From VRUE01 sp963701265 (GTDB lineage Bacteria > Actinomycetota > Thermoleophilia > Solirubrobacterales > 70-9): a stretch of DNA of 64,000 bases. The stretch lies in contig OY969581.1 in the NCBI GenBank assembly GCA_963701265.1, positions 1,612,001-1,676,000 on the forward strand, in the 5' to 3' direction. The position numbers were made by a program, and so were the translations under genes. This document shows positions 28,581 to 37,554 of the stretch, piece by piece; the stretch's first letter is position 1, and every line of letters begins with the position of its first letter. Below the pieces are notes generated by a model that saw only the letters and a list, made by a program, of their open reading frames with translations, was not told the DNA's origin and searched no databases.

Positions 28581-29554
28581 TAGCAGTCGATTGGCCCTGC
28601 TTCCCGTCCCGGGCCAGGCTGCCACACAGCGCCGTAAACGGTGTCCTGTGGGCGCGAGAAGACTCGGGAGAGGCACGATCCATCGGCGTTTATCGCCATC
28701 AGCTTGTCGCCCCTTTCGAGGGACGTATAACCGTTTTCGACGACTCGGGAGAGGATGAAAGTCAGTCGACTCCCAGACGGATCCCAGCTAGGCGATTCGA
28801 GGAGCTTGCGCCGCCGCAACAAGAGGCGTGATTTGCCCGTGACACCGACGCGAGCGACGCGAAGCTCGTCAATTGGAGGCGAGCCGTCGTCCACGCCGTT
28901 CGAGCGCCAGTTCCTCCAGCGAATGAAAGCCACTTCCGAGCCGTCCGGAGAGTAGGTCGGCTCCGATGCTTCCCTGGCCAGCAGTGATGTGCGGCCGGTG
29001 CGCAGGTCGACGGCAACCGCACTGCTCGGCCCCCAGCCGACCGTCCCGGCGAGCTTCGAACCATCCGGAGAAAACGAACTCGGCTCGAACGCCGCATACG
29101 ACCGCGATGGGAGCGCTCGCCGAACCGAGCCCGACGTGACGTTGAGAAGCCTGACGGAGCTCTTGTAGACATAAGCGACCACACGTCCGTCCGGAGACAT
29201 CACCGTGTCGCCGGCTTCGAGCGGGGCACGCCTGTAAAAACGCAGCCCAGAACCATTGACCTCCGCAACCGCAGCTACCTCCCCGCTCCACTCACCATAG
29301 GCCCCGAGCGTCAACAGGTTCCCATCAGCCGACCACGATGGCCGGTCCCAACCAGCTTCCTCGATCACGGTCTGAGGGGATTCGCCGTCAGGGCCCATAG
29401 TGACGATGTCCCGCCCGCCCTCAGCGTTGAAAGCGTCGGTCAAGACCGTGATCTGCGGGCCATCCGGGACGGCTGCCCGCGCAGGCAAGGCCCCACCCGC
29501 GGGGACAACCATGCATATCGCTACGAGTAGAGCGAGAGCGCGACTCAGACTCAT
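28580..29554 (-). CDS. Secreted WD40-like (TolB/PD40) beta-propeller protein
   Basis: A 324-residue exported protein with a signal peptide (ALALLVAICMVVPAGGALPARA) and repeated PD40 blades: RPSWSADGNLLTLG, TVMSPDGRVVAYV, SSFSPDGSKLAGT, PTYSPDGSEVAFI, PSWDPSGSRLTFI. Such propellers usually mediate protein or ligand binding in the cell envelope; no enzyme motif is seen. Its stop codon lies at the edge of a menF-tail remnant and its start is 9 bases after menF, so it appears to be an insertion downstream of menF. Confidence 0.75.
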   Translation of the reverse strand: MSLSRALALLVAICMVVPAGGALPARAAVPDGPQITVLTDAFNAEGGRDIVTMGPDGESPQTVIEEAGWDRPSWSADGNLLTLGAYGEWSGEVAAVAEVNGSGLRFYRRAPLEAGDTVMSPDGRVVAYVYKSSVRLLNVTSGSVRRALPSRSYAAFEPSSFSPDGSKLAGTVGWGPSSAVAVDLRTGRTSLLAREASEPTYSPDGSEVAFIRWRNWRSNGVDDGSPPIDELRVARVGVTGKSRLLLRRRKLLESPSWDPSGSRLTFILSRVVENGYTSLERGDKLMAINADGSCLSRVFSRPQDTVYGAVWQPGPGREAGPIDC

Positions 29555-29563
29555 GCAGCGACC

Positions 29564-30958
29564 CTACTCAGCCAACAACGGCAACAGCGCCCCCAGCTTG
29601 ATCTCAGTCTCGGCCAGCTCAGCAGCCGGATCCGAACCGGCGACCACCCCAACCCCGGCGTAGAGATGCGCCTCGCGGTCGCGCAACAGCGCGCTGCGCA
29701 GGGCGACGCAGAACTCACCGTCTTCGGTCGCGTCCATCCAGCCGACGGGCCCCGCGTACCAGCCGCGATCCATCTGCTCGAGCTCGGTGATCGCCGCCGC
29801 GGTGCCGGGCCAGGGCTCGCCGCCGACCGCTGGAGTCGGGTGCAGCATGCCGGCGAGCTCAACCGCCGAGCGCGGCTCGGCGAGCTGGGCGACGATCGGG
29901 GTCGCCAGATGCTGGATGTTGGCCACCTTGACCAGCTTCGGCTCGGGCTCGGTCTCGACCCAGACGGCGTGCTGGCGCAGCGAACGGGCGATCCGCTCGG
30001 CGACGATCGCGTGCTCGCGCCGGTCCTTGTCGCTGCGCAGCAGCTGCTCGCCAAGGTGATCGTCGACCGCGGGGTCGGAGCTGCGCCGGGTCGAGCCGGC
30101 GAGGGCCACGGTCGAGACGCTGGCGCCTGAGCGGCGCAGCAGCAGCTCGGGACTGGCGCCGATGAACGCCGCCTCCGGGGTGCCGCAGCAGAAGCAGAAG
30201 CAGGACGGGAACTGCTCGCGCATCGCGCCGAAGACTGCGGCCGGGTCGTGAGCGGCGCCGGCCGCGACGAGCACCTCGCGGGCAAGCACGATCTTCGACA
30301 TCTCGCCGCCGTCGATCCGCCCGGTCGCGCTGGCGATCATCCGCTCGAAGTCGCCGGGCGGTCGGACGCTGCTGATCTCGATCCGCGAGGTCTGGTGCGG
30401 ATCGAGCAGCGGCAGCGGGGCCTCTCGTAGACCGCTCAAGCGGGCGGATAGAGCCGCCGACTTCTCGCCCGGATCATCGCCGGGATGGATGATCGCGTTG
30501 ACGGTGAGGAAGGTCTCCCCGCCGCTGCGACAGAGCGAGAGCTCGGGCAGCACGAGCGAGGCGGGCGGCAGTGAGGACCACGCCGAGGAGGCGCCGCCCT
30601 CGGGGTCGAAGGCGAAGCCGCCCGCCCATACCCCGCCCGCACCGGCGGGCAGGCCGCGCGGCTCGTCGGTGATCGCCTCGCCGCCCAGGCACTCGCCAGC
30701 GACGTCGCGGAAGCGATTGGCCCCGCGCGAAGTTGCGGCCTGGGCTACGCCCAGCGTGGCGAGGGCGAAGCCACGGTCTGCCTCCTCCCAGCAGAACCAG
30801 CGGTCCGAGGCGAGGCGCGAGCCGAAGGCCACGGCGCACGGATCGATCCCGTCGATCGGTCGGGTGACGCTGACCTTGGTGCGACGGCCGCGCGTGGCGG
30901 CCCGCTCCAGGGCTTCGTTCAGGCCGCTGAGGAGGGGCTCAGTCGCCGCCGCGAGCAA
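29564..30958 (-). CDS. menF: Isochorismate synthase
   Basis: Converts chorismate to isochorismate for menaquinone (or a siderophore). 464 residues, chorismate-binding fold over the C-terminal 260. Motifs include SKIVLAREV, the FCCGTPEAAFIGASPELLLRR segment, LAGSTRRSSDPAVDD and HPTPAVGGEPWP. Presence beside menDBACE points to menaquinone use. The start is a TTG that lies 20 bases inside ilvN, so translation is probably coupled to ilvN; no ATG or GTG occurs near the expected N-terminus. Downstream lies an inserted gene and a copy of its own 3' tail. Confidence 0.88.
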   Translation of the reverse strand: MLAAATEPLLSGLNEALERAATRGRRTKVSVTRPIDGIDPCAVAFGSRLASDRWFCWEEADRGFALATLGVAQAATSRGANRFRDVAGECLGGEAITDEPRGLPAGAGGVWAGGFAFDPEGGASSAWSSLPPASLVLPELSLCRSGGETFLTVNAIIHPGDDPGEKSAALSARLSGLREAPLPLLDPHQTSRIEISSVRPPGDFERMIASATGRIDGGEMSKIVLAREVLVAAGAAHDPAAVFGAMREQFPSCFCFCCGTPEAAFIGASPELLLRRSGASVSTVALAGSTRRSSDPAVDDHLGEQLLRSDKDRREHAIVAERIARSLRQHAVWVETEPEPKLVKVANIQHLATPIVAQLAEPRSAVELAGMLHPTPAVGGEPWPGTAAAITELEQMDRGWYAGPVGWMDATEDGEFCVALRSALLRDREAHLYAGVGVVAGSDPAAELAETEIKLGALLPLLAE

Positions 30959-31484
30959 TGGCGATCTCGCCGGTGCGGACCATCTCTATGAGGCCGTGCG
31001 GGCGGATCATCCGCTCGAAGGCCTCGATCTTGTCGGCGGAGCCGGTGACCTCGATCGTCATCGTGCGGCGGGCGACGTCGACGATCTTGGCGCGGAAGAT
31101 CTCGGCGAACTGGATGATCTCGGCCCGGTTCTCGACCGCGGCCGAGACTTTGAACATCGCCATCTCGCGGGCGACCGTCTCTTCCGGCTCCATGTCGCGG
31201 ATCTTCAGCACGTTGACCAGCTTGTGCAGCTGCTTGGTCACCTGGTCGATCGGGTGTACGGCACCGTCGAGGGTGAGGGTGATGCGGGAGATGCTCGGGT
31301 CGTCGGTCGGCCCAACGGCGAGCGTGTCGATGTTGAAGCCGCGCCGCGAGAAGAGCCCGGCGACGCGTGCCAGCACGCCCGGCTTGTTCTCAACCAGAAT
31401 CGAGAGGATGTGTTTGCGGCCGCTGAGCTGACCGGGGACGCGCAGCTCCTCCAACTTCACTACTTGCGGGGTACCGGCCTCCAT
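30939..31484 (-). CDS. ilvN: Acetolactate synthase, small (regulatory) subunit
   Basis: Regulatory subunit that activates IlvB and confers valine feedback. 181 residues: an ACT domain at about 24-98 (HILSILVENKPGVLARVAGLFSRRGFNIDTLAVG) and a C-terminal ALS_ss domain (ENRAEIIQFAEIFRAKIVDV). The ATG shares a base with the ilvB stop (TGATG). The first 20 residues before the ACT domain are an extension of normal actinobacterial kind. Confidence 0.95.
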   Translation of the reverse strand: MEAGTPQVVKLEELRVPGQLSGRKHILSILVENKPGVLARVAGLFSRRGFNIDTLAVGPTDDPSISRITLTLDGAVHPIDQVTKQLHKLVNVLKIRDMEPEETVAREMAMFKVSAAVENRAEIIQFAEIFRAKIVDVARRTMTIEVTGSADKIEAFERMIRPHGLIEMVRTGEIAIARGGD

Positions 31485-33163
31485 CAGCCCACCATGTCCC
31501 GGGCGGCGGCGCCGGCCGGGATCATCGGGAAGCAGTTCTCCTCGGGCGAGACGCGCACGTCGAGCAGCACCGGGCCGTCGGTTTCAAGCGCAGTCGCCAT
31601 CGTCTGCTCCAGGTCGGCGGAGTTCTCGCAGCGCAAGCCTGTGGCGCCGAAGGCCTCGGCCAGCTTGACCCAATCCGGGCTTGGGCCCATCTCGACCGAG
31701 CTGTAGCGGCGGTCCCAGAAGAGCTCCTGCCACTGGCGGACCATGCCCATGTAGCCGTTGTTCATCAGGAAGACCTTGACCGGGATCTCTTCAGCCACGC
31801 AGGTGGCCAGCTCCTGGCAGTTCATGATCAGGCTGCCGTCGCCGGCAAGGCAGACGACGGTGTCATCCGGGCAGGCGATCTTGGCTCCGACCGCAGCCGG
31901 CAACCCGAAGCCCATCGTGCCCAGCCCACCCGAGTTGATCCAACGGCGCGGCTTGTCGAAGCCGTAGTACTGCGCCGCCCACATCTGGTGCTGGCCGACG
32001 TCGGAGGTGATGATCGCGTCGCCACCGGTGGCCCGGTGCAGCGCCTCGATCATGAACTGCGGCTTGATCTCGCCGTCCTTGCCCTCGTCGTAGCGCAGCG
32101 GATACTCGTCCTGCCAGGCCTTGATCTGGCTCCACCAGGCATCGAGGCGCGAGGCATCGGTCTGCAGCGCCTTGTACTCGCGGGTCAGCGCCGGCAGGAC
32201 CAGCTTGGCGTCGCCGACGATCGGGATGTGGGCGGGGACGTTCTTGGAGATCTCCGCCGGATCGACGTCGATGTGGATGAACTTGGCGTGCGGGGCGAAC
32301 TCGGCCAGCTTGCCGGTGATGCGATCGTCGAAGCGGGAGCCGATCGCGACGATCAGGTCGGCCTCGTCCATCGCGTAGTTGGCAGCGCGGGTGCCGTGCA
32401 TGCCGAGCATCCCCAGCCACTGCTCGCCCGAGGCCGGGTAGGCGCCAAGTCCCATAAGAGTTGAGGTGATCGGGAAGCGGTCGGCGGCGGCAAGCTCACG
32501 CAGCTCCTCGGAGGCGTTTGCGTTGACCACGCCGCCTCCCGTGTAGAGGATCGGCCGGCGTGCGTTCGCCATCGCCTTGGCGGCGATGCGGACCTGCTTG
32601 ACGTTGGGCGCGGTCGGCGGTTTGTAGCCGGCCAACTCGACCGGCTCGGTCCGCGGCGCGTAGTCGATATCGGCGCGCGAGAGATCCTGCGGGATATCGA
32701 GCAGGACAGGGCCCGGGCGGCCGGTCGAGGCGACGTGGAAGGCCTCGTGGACGTACTCGGGGATCTGACGCGGATCGGTGACGGCGAAGGAGTGCTTGAC
32801 GAAGGGCAGCGTCGCCCCAAGGATGTCGGCCTCCTGGAAGCCGTCGGTGCCGATCAGCTCGGTGCGCACCTGGCCGGTGATGAAGACGGTCGGCACCGAG
32901 TCGAGCATCGCGTCGGCGATCGCGGTGACGAGGTTGGTCGCCCCGGGGCCGGAGGTGGCGAAGGCGACGCCGACTTTGCCGGACGCCTTGGCGTACCCCT
33001 CCGCGGCGTGACCTCCCCCCTGCTCGTGGCGCACCTGGATGTGGCGGAACTCGGCATCGACCAGCGCGTCGTAGGTGGGCAGGTTCGCCCCACCGGGAAT
33101 CCCGAAGACGTGCTCGACGCCCTCGGCCTTCAACGACTGCATCAGTGCGTCAGCGGCTCTCAT
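31484..33163 (-). CDS. ilvB: Acetolactate synthase, large (catalytic) subunit
   Basis: ThDP-, Mg- and FAD-dependent enzyme making acetolactate from two pyruvates or acetohydroxybutyrate from pyruvate and 2-ketobutyrate. 559 residues. The catalytic glutamate lies in VRHEQGGGHAAEGYAK, the oxyanion/pyruvate segment is ATSGPGATNLVTAIADA, and the ThDP/Mg motif is GDGSLIMNCQELATCVAEEIPVKVFLMNN. ilvB-ilvN-menF form one overlapping run, 47 bases downstream of sqdB. Confidence 0.96.
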   Translation of the reverse strand: MRAADALMQSLKAEGVEHVFGIPGGANLPTYDALVDAEFRHIQVRHEQGGGHAAEGYAKASGKVGVAFATSGPGATNLVTAIADAMLDSVPTVFITGQVRTELIGTDGFQEADILGATLPFVKHSFAVTDPRQIPEYVHEAFHVASTGRPGPVLLDIPQDLSRADIDYAPRTEPVELAGYKPPTAPNVKQVRIAAKAMANARRPILYTGGGVVNANASEELRELAAADRFPITSTLMGLGAYPASGEQWLGMLGMHGTRAANYAMDEADLIVAIGSRFDDRITGKLAEFAPHAKFIHIDVDPAEISKNVPAHIPIVGDAKLVLPALTREYKALQTDASRLDAWWSQIKAWQDEYPLRYDEGKDGEIKPQFMIEALHRATGGDAIITSDVGQHQMWAAQYYGFDKPRRWINSGGLGTMGFGLPAAVGAKIACPDDTVVCLAGDGSLIMNCQELATCVAEEIPVKVFLMNNGYMGMVRQWQELFWDRRYSSVEMGPSPDWVKLAEAFGATGLRCENSADLEQTMATALETDGPVLLDVRVSPEENCFPMIPAGAAARDMVG

Positions 33164-33210
33164 CGGAATCGCGATGGTACCAGCGGTCTCTCGGCTGCCA
33201 TGCAGGTGAT

Positions 33211-34380
33211 TTAGAGCTGAACGGGCTCGCCGGGATTCCAGCGAGTCCTGGGGTCGATCGAGGACTCGATCACGTGCCCCTTGTAGCGCTCGATCACGTG
33301 GATCATCGACTCGACCAGCTCCTCGCCGAGCAGGGTCGGCTCGAGGCCGAGGTCGAGCAGCTTGGTGTGGATCGCGTTGTAGTAGTGCTCTTCCTTCTCC
33401 ACCCGCGGATTCTCGTAGTGCTGAATCTCGACCGAGTAACCGAGGTGCTCGCCCGCGTGCTTGACCAGCCCCGCCAGCTCGATCACCGAGAACTGCTCGG
33501 TGAACTGGTTGAAGACGCGGAACTCGCCGGCGTCGGCGGGATTGAGCGCCGCCAGTTCGACGCAGGCGAGCGTGTCGCGGATATTGAGGAATCCGCGGGT
33601 CTGCGTGCCGGCGCCGTAGACCGTGAGCGGATGGCCGATCACCGCCTGCAGGCAGAAGCGGTTGAGCACGGTGCCGAAGATCTCGTCGTAGTCGAAGCGG
33701 GTGATCAAGCGCTCGTCGCCGCTGCCCTCCTCGGTCTCGATCCCGTAGACCACGCCTTGATTGAGGTCGGTGGCGCGCAGGCCCCAGGTGCGGCAGGCGA
33801 AGTGGATGTTGGTCGAGTCGTGGACCTTGGAGCAGTGATACAGGGAGGCGGGCAGCTTGGGGAAGGGCAGGGTGTCGCGGCGGCCCTTGTGCTCGATCTC
33901 GATGTAGCCCTCCTCGATGTCGATATCGGGCTGGCCGTACTCGCCCATCGTGCCGAGCTTGACCAAGTGGCAGTCGGGCACGTGGTCGCGAATCGCGAAG
34001 AGGAGGTTGAGGTTGCCGATCACGTTCGCGTACTGGGTCTCGACCGCCTTCTCGCGCGAGGCCATCGAGTAGGGCGCCGAAGCCTGCTGGCCGTAGTGGA
34101 CCACCACCTCGGGGCGAGTCTCGGCGACGACGCCGTCGAGGAAGTCGCCGTCCTGGACCGAGCCGACGAAGCTGCGGATCTCATCGCCGGAGAGCTCCTT
34201 CCAGGCGGCGATGCGCCGGTCAAGGTCGGTGATCGGCGTCAGCGAGCCGGTGCCGGCCTCCTCGTGCCAGCGGCGGCGAGAAAAGTCGTCGACGACTGAG
34301 ACCTCGTGACCGCGGGCCGAAAACCTCATAGCCGTCGGCCAGCCCAGGTAGCCGTCGCCCCCAAGAATGAGAACGCGCAT
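33211..34380 (-). CDS. sqdB: UDP-sulfoquinovose synthase
   Basis: SDR-fold enzyme that adds sulfite to UDP-glucose to give UDP-sulfoquinovose, the head-group donor for sulfolipid SQDG. 389 residues. The NAD motif is LGGDGYLGWP at 6-15; VVDDFSRRRWHEEAG and SLTPI follow; the active-site set KLGTMGEYG (T144, E147), Y181 and K185 in YHCSK occupies the positions known for plant SQD1. VFNQFTEQFS and NPRVEKEEHYYNA near the C-terminus are strongly SQD1-like. The start at MRVLILGGDG follows from the fold; the frame stays open for 37 more codons. No sqdX-type transferase is next to it. It could also feed sulfated glycan synthesis. Confidence 0.88.
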   Translation of the reverse strand: MRVLILGGDGYLGWPTAMRFSARGHEVSVVDDFSRRRWHEEAGTGSLTPITDLDRRIAAWKELSGDEIRSFVGSVQDGDFLDGVVAETRPEVVVHYGQQASAPYSMASREKAVETQYANVIGNLNLLFAIRDHVPDCHLVKLGTMGEYGQPDIDIEEGYIEIEHKGRRDTLPFPKLPASLYHCSKVHDSTNIHFACRTWGLRATDLNQGVVYGIETEEGSGDERLITRFDYDEIFGTVLNRFCLQAVIGHPLTVYGAGTQTRGFLNIRDTLACVELAALNPADAGEFRVFNQFTEQFSVIELAGLVKHAGEHLGYSVEIQHYENPRVEKEEHYYNAIHTKLLDLGLEPTLLGEELVESMIHVIERYKGHVIESSIDPRTRWNPGEPVQL

Positions 34381-34425
34381 AAGTCGCGGCAGCGTAGCGA
34401 ACCGGTGGGATATTGCCGAGTGTCC

Positions 34426-34453
34426 GACGATCGTCGTGCGGCCGACGATCGTC
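34426..34453. promoter_or_regulatory. Two copies of palindrome GACGATCGTC between sqdB and the GT39-like gene
   Basis: The 10-base palindrome GACGATCGTC occurs at 34426-34435 and 34444-34453, centre to centre 18 bases, as part of a larger direct repeat (CCGACGATCGTC plus GTGCGG/GACCGG). It sits in the 104-base divergent promoter region. Two dyads about 1.7 helical turns apart could be an operator pair. No regulator is identified. Confidence 0.4.
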
Positions 34454-34484
34454 GACCGGTCAGCGACAGCCATACGATCCGGCG

Positions 34485-35786
34485 ATGACACGGGGCTTGG
34501 TGGAGCGAAACGGCGGCAGAGCGGGGATTGCCGTCCTCAGCCTCGTCCTCCTTATCGCCCTCGGCCTCCGGGTCAACGAGGCCTGGGGTGGCCGGGCGCC
34601 GGTCTTCGACGCGGCCGCCTACGCCACGATCGCGAAGAACCTGGACCGCGGCGAGGGCTTCACTCTCGGGACCGGGGCAACGCAGCCGGCGAGCAATTAC
34701 TCCCCCGGCCTGCCGCTGCTCACAGCCGGGGCCTACGAGCTCAGCGGTGGCGTCCATGAACGCAGCGCCCGGCTCCTGCTCGCCCTGCTCGGCACGCTGG
34801 CGGTGCTCTTCACCTACTTGATCGGCCGACGGCTATCCGGTCCGCCGGCGGGGCTGATCGGCGCTGCAGCCATAGCCATCTATCCGGCCCTGGTCGAGTA
34901 CCAGGGCATGTTGATGGGTGAGCCGCTGGCGGCGACGCTGCTCTCGGGAGCGGTGCTGGCGACGCTCTGGGCCGCCGACTCGATGAGCCAGCCACGTTGG
35001 CTGTTGCCAGGGGCCTTGTTCGGATGCCTGGCGCTGGTCCGGCCGGAGTACCTCGGCGTCGCCGTCGTGGTGGGCTTGGTCGTGTTGCTCAGGAACGGGA
35101 GGCGCGACTGGTCTCGAACGCTGGTTCAAACGCTGTTGGTGCTCGCCGGAGTCGCGGTGATAGTGGTGCCCTGGACCGTGCGCAACGCGATCGCGCTCGA
35201 TCGGTTTGTGCCGATCTCCACCGGCGGCGGCCAGGTGCTCTTTGCGGGTACCTACCTGCCCTCGGATGGTGATCCCGAAAAGGTCGGGGCCGAGGTGGTC
35301 GAGCGGCATCCCGAACTGTTCGGACCTGGCGCCGTGCAGCGCCTGCGGCTCGAGCAGATCCTGGCGCGGCTGGCCGAGCAGCGCTACCCGGGAATTGAAA
35401 CCGACAAGGCGCTCTCGAAGATGGGCAAGGAACAGCTCTGGAACGACCTCAGCGAAGAGCCGCTCGAGTACGCGGGTTTCGTCGCGACCAAGATCGGGCG
35501 GATCTGGTCGCACGGGCCGCGAGGCGTGATGCGCGAGCCCGGCTGGGAGCTGCTGCACTGGGCGCTGGTGGGATTCGGCCTGATCGGCCTCGCCGTCCTG
35601 GCTGCCCAGCGCCGCTGGGAGGCATTGCTGATCGCGACGATCTTGCTGGCGATCACCGCGATCAGCGCCCTGCTCGTCGCCTCGCCCCGGCGGGTGCTGG
35701 TGATGATGCCGCTGGTCGCGGCCCTCGCCGGGGTTGGAGCAACCGCCTCCTGGCGGCAGTTGCGCGTCAGTCTTGGTCGTACGTGA
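34485..35786 (+). CDS. GT39-like (ArnT/PMT-type) polytopic glycosyltransferase, paralogue 1
   Basis: A 433-residue integral membrane protein with about ten helices. After TM1 comes the extracytoplasmic loop PVFDAAAYATIAKNLDRGEG, the usual place of the DxD/E catalytic acid in GT-C enzymes, then SPGLPLLTAGAYEL. The C-terminal periplasmic part contains VPISTGGGQVLFAGTYLPSDG, which is shared with the paralogue at 36217. Such enzymes move sugars from polyprenyl phosphate to lipids or proteins outside the membrane. Donor and acceptor are unknown; a polyprenyl-phosphate sugar synthase (GT2) lies 1.8 kb downstream. Confidence 0.75.
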   Translation: MTRGLVERNGGRAGIAVLSLVLLIALGLRVNEAWGGRAPVFDAAAYATIAKNLDRGEGFTLGTGATQPASNYSPGLPLLTAGAYELSGGVHERSARLLLALLGTLAVLFTYLIGRRLSGPPAGLIGAAAIAIYPALVEYQGMLMGEPLAATLLSGAVLATLWAADSMSQPRWLLPGALFGCLALVRPEYLGVAVVVGLVVLLRNGRRDWSRTLVQTLLVLAGVAVIVVPWTVRNAIALDRFVPISTGGGQVLFAGTYLPSDGDPEKVGAEVVERHPELFGPGAVQRLRLEQILARLAEQRYPGIETDKALSKMGKEQLWNDLSEEPLEYAGFVATKIGRIWSHGPRGVMREPGWELLHWALVGFGLIGLAVLAAQRRWEALLIATILLAITAISALLVASPRRVLVMMPLVAALAGVGATASWRQLRVSLGRT

Positions 35787-36147
35787 CTTTGAAGGTGACC
35801 TTGACGAACATCGGCGTGTCGGCGCCGCGGAACAGGCACTTGTAGGAAACGACGTCCGGGCTGGTCGAGTGCACGGTCGGGGTGCAGTAGTAGCCGGCGA
35901 CGCTCTTTGGCTCCTCGATACGCAGGGCCAGGAGCTGGTTCATCGCCTTCTTGGCCTGGGCGCAAGTCGCGTACTGGGCTTGGATCGAGTTGACATTGCT
36001 GGCGATGAGTGTCGCCTTGACCGGATTGGCGATGACGTTTTTCGAGTTCGTGGTGCAAGTCTTCGGTTTGACCTTGGCGGACGCGCCAGGAGCGGCGGCC
36101 AGGGCAACCACCGCAATCGCGGCGAGGAGAAGGGGGATGCGACGCAT
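35767..36147 (-). CDS. Small secreted protein of unknown function
   Basis: A 126-residue protein with a clear signal peptide (RIPLLLAAIAVVALAAAPGASA) and a mature domain with four cysteines (CTTNSKN, YATCAQAKK, YYCTP, YKCLF), probably two disulfides. A good AAGGAG lies 8 bases before the ATG. I do not recognise the family. It runs against the two GT39-like genes that flank it, and its 3' end overlaps paralogue 1 by 20 bases. Confidence 0.65.
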   Translation of the reverse strand: MRRIPLLLAAIAVVALAAAPGASAKVKPKTCTTNSKNVIANPVKATLIASNVNSIQAQYATCAQAKKAMNQLLALRIEEPKSVAGYYCTPTVHSTSPDVVSYKCLFRGADTPMFVKVTFKVTYDQD

Positions 36148-36216
36148 ATGAAGTGCTCCTTCGTGTGGGTAAGTGTCGGAGCGAGATTCGGCGCACGGCC
36201 CGGATAGCCTGCCGCC

Positions 36217-37554
36217 ATGGGCTCCCTGAAGAAGTGGCTGCGCGGGCTGCCCGAGCGCCACGGGCGCAAGACGCTGATCCTGCTGGTGGCGATCCTCCTG
36301 CTCGGCTTCGGCCTGCGCGCCTACCGCGTGGTCGAGCCGCTGCCCGTTCCCGGCGACGACGCCCACGCCTACTACGCCCTCTCCAAGGCGCTCTACACCG
36401 AAGGCAGCTTCGGCGGGGCCAACTTCGAAGACTCGAGCGATTGGTCGCCGGGGGCGCCGCTGCTCTACGCCGCCGGTTTCTACGCCACGGGGGGCGCCCG
36501 TGAAGGGACGGCGCGGATCGTCGAGCTGCTGCTCGGGCTGGCGACGATCTTGGTCGTCTACCTGCTCGGCAAGCGCATCGCCTGCCGCCCGGCGGGCCTG
36601 CTCGCCGCCTTCGGCGTCGCCGTCTATCCACCGTTCATCCACTCGGTAGGAGCGCTCTACAGCGAGCCCCCGGCCATGTTCACGCTTCCCGCCGCGGTTC
36701 TGGCGTTCCTCTGGGCTGCGGACGGGCTCGGCGACCCCGCGCGCAATCGAACCTGGGCCAGGTGGCTCCTCCCCGGCCTGCTCTTCGGCCTGACGGCGAT
36801 GTTCCGGCCCGAGTACCTCCTCGTCGGCATCGCCTTCGCCCTCTTTGCCCTGATCCGGGTCTGGCGGGCCCGTGGCTGGCAACCGAGCCTTGCCGCGACG
36901 GCGGCGTTGCTCGCCGCCCTGCTGCTGCCGATCGTCCCCTGGGCGGTGCGCAACCAGGTCGTCCTCGACCGCACGGTGCCGATCTCGACCGGCGGTGGCA
37001 AGGCGCTCTACGTCGGCACCTTTCTGCCGGCCGACGGCGAATATCAGCGGGTCAAGGCGCTCCTTGCGAAGCGCTACCTGGATCGGGATCTCGACCCCCA
37101 CTCGCGAGCGCTGGAAGAGGTGGACCCGACGCCGCTCTTCGACCGGGTCGCGGCCCGCTACCCGAACTTGCCGCGCGACTCGGCGCTGGGCAAGATCGGC
37201 AAGCAGAACTTCTCCCACTACTTCAGCGAAGACCCGGTCGAATACCTGGCGATGACGGTGCGTAAGGCCTGGCGGATGTGGAGCGCCGGGATCGGCGAAG
37301 CGATGGAAAGCACGGCCGGGAGGATCGCCCAGACGCTGATCGTCGTCCTCGCGCTCGCCGGGCTGGCGGTGCTCGCCTGGCGACGCTGGTGGTGGGAGCT
37401 GGTCGCGATGGTGACGCCGCTTGCCCTCGTTACCGCGGTCGGCGTCGTCTCGCTCGCCGCTCCGCGCCGCAATGAGGTGCTGATGACGCTGATCTTTCCG
37501 CTCGCCGCGGCGGCGCTCTCACGGGGGACGGCCACCCTATTGTCCAAGCGGTAA
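36217..37554 (+). CDS. GT39-like polytopic glycosyltransferase, paralogue 2
   Basis: 445 residues, polytopic, same layout as the gene at 34485: TM1, a loop with PGDDAHAYYALSKALYTEG (the acid pair expected at the GT-C active site), WSPGAPLLYAAGFYATGG, FRPEYLLVGIAFALFALI in a central helix and the shared VPISTGGGKALYVGTFLPADG before a large extracytoplasmic segment. The two are diverged copies, probably with different acceptors. Its stop overlaps the GT2 start (TAATG), so it is co-expressed with a likely polyprenyl-phosphate glycosyl donor synthase. Confidence 0.78.
   Translation: MGSLKKWLRGLPERHGRKTLILLVAILLLGFGLRAYRVVEPLPVPGDDAHAYYALSKALYTEGSFGGANFEDSSDWSPGAPLLYAAGFYATGGAREGTARIVELLLGLATILVVYLLGKRIACRPAGLLAAFGVAVYPPFIHSVGALYSEPPAMFTLPAAVLAFLWAADGLGDPARNRTWARWLLPGLLFGLTAMFRPEYLLVGIAFALFALIRVWRARGWQPSLAATAALLAALLLPIVPWAVRNQVVLDRTVPISTGGGKALYVGTFLPADGEYQRVKALLAKRYLDRDLDPHSRALEEVDPTPLFDRVAARYPNLPRDSALGKIGKQNFSHYFSEDPVEYLAMTVRKAWRMWSAGIGEAMESTAGRIAQTLIVVLALAGLAVLAWRRWWWELVAMVTPLALVTAVGVVSLAAPRRNEVLMTLIFPLAAAALSRGTATLLSKR

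Noticed and set aside
33160..33201. 13-codon frame overlapping the ilvB start (ATGA), a possible ilvB leader peptide
   Set aside because: It has only one Leu, one Val and no Ile, and no hairpin follows; enrichment is not better than chance.
34413..34484. Longer start for the first GT39-like gene
   Set aside because: The extra 24 codons are Arg/Ser-rich, lie across the divergent promoter palindromes and show no membrane-protein pattern.
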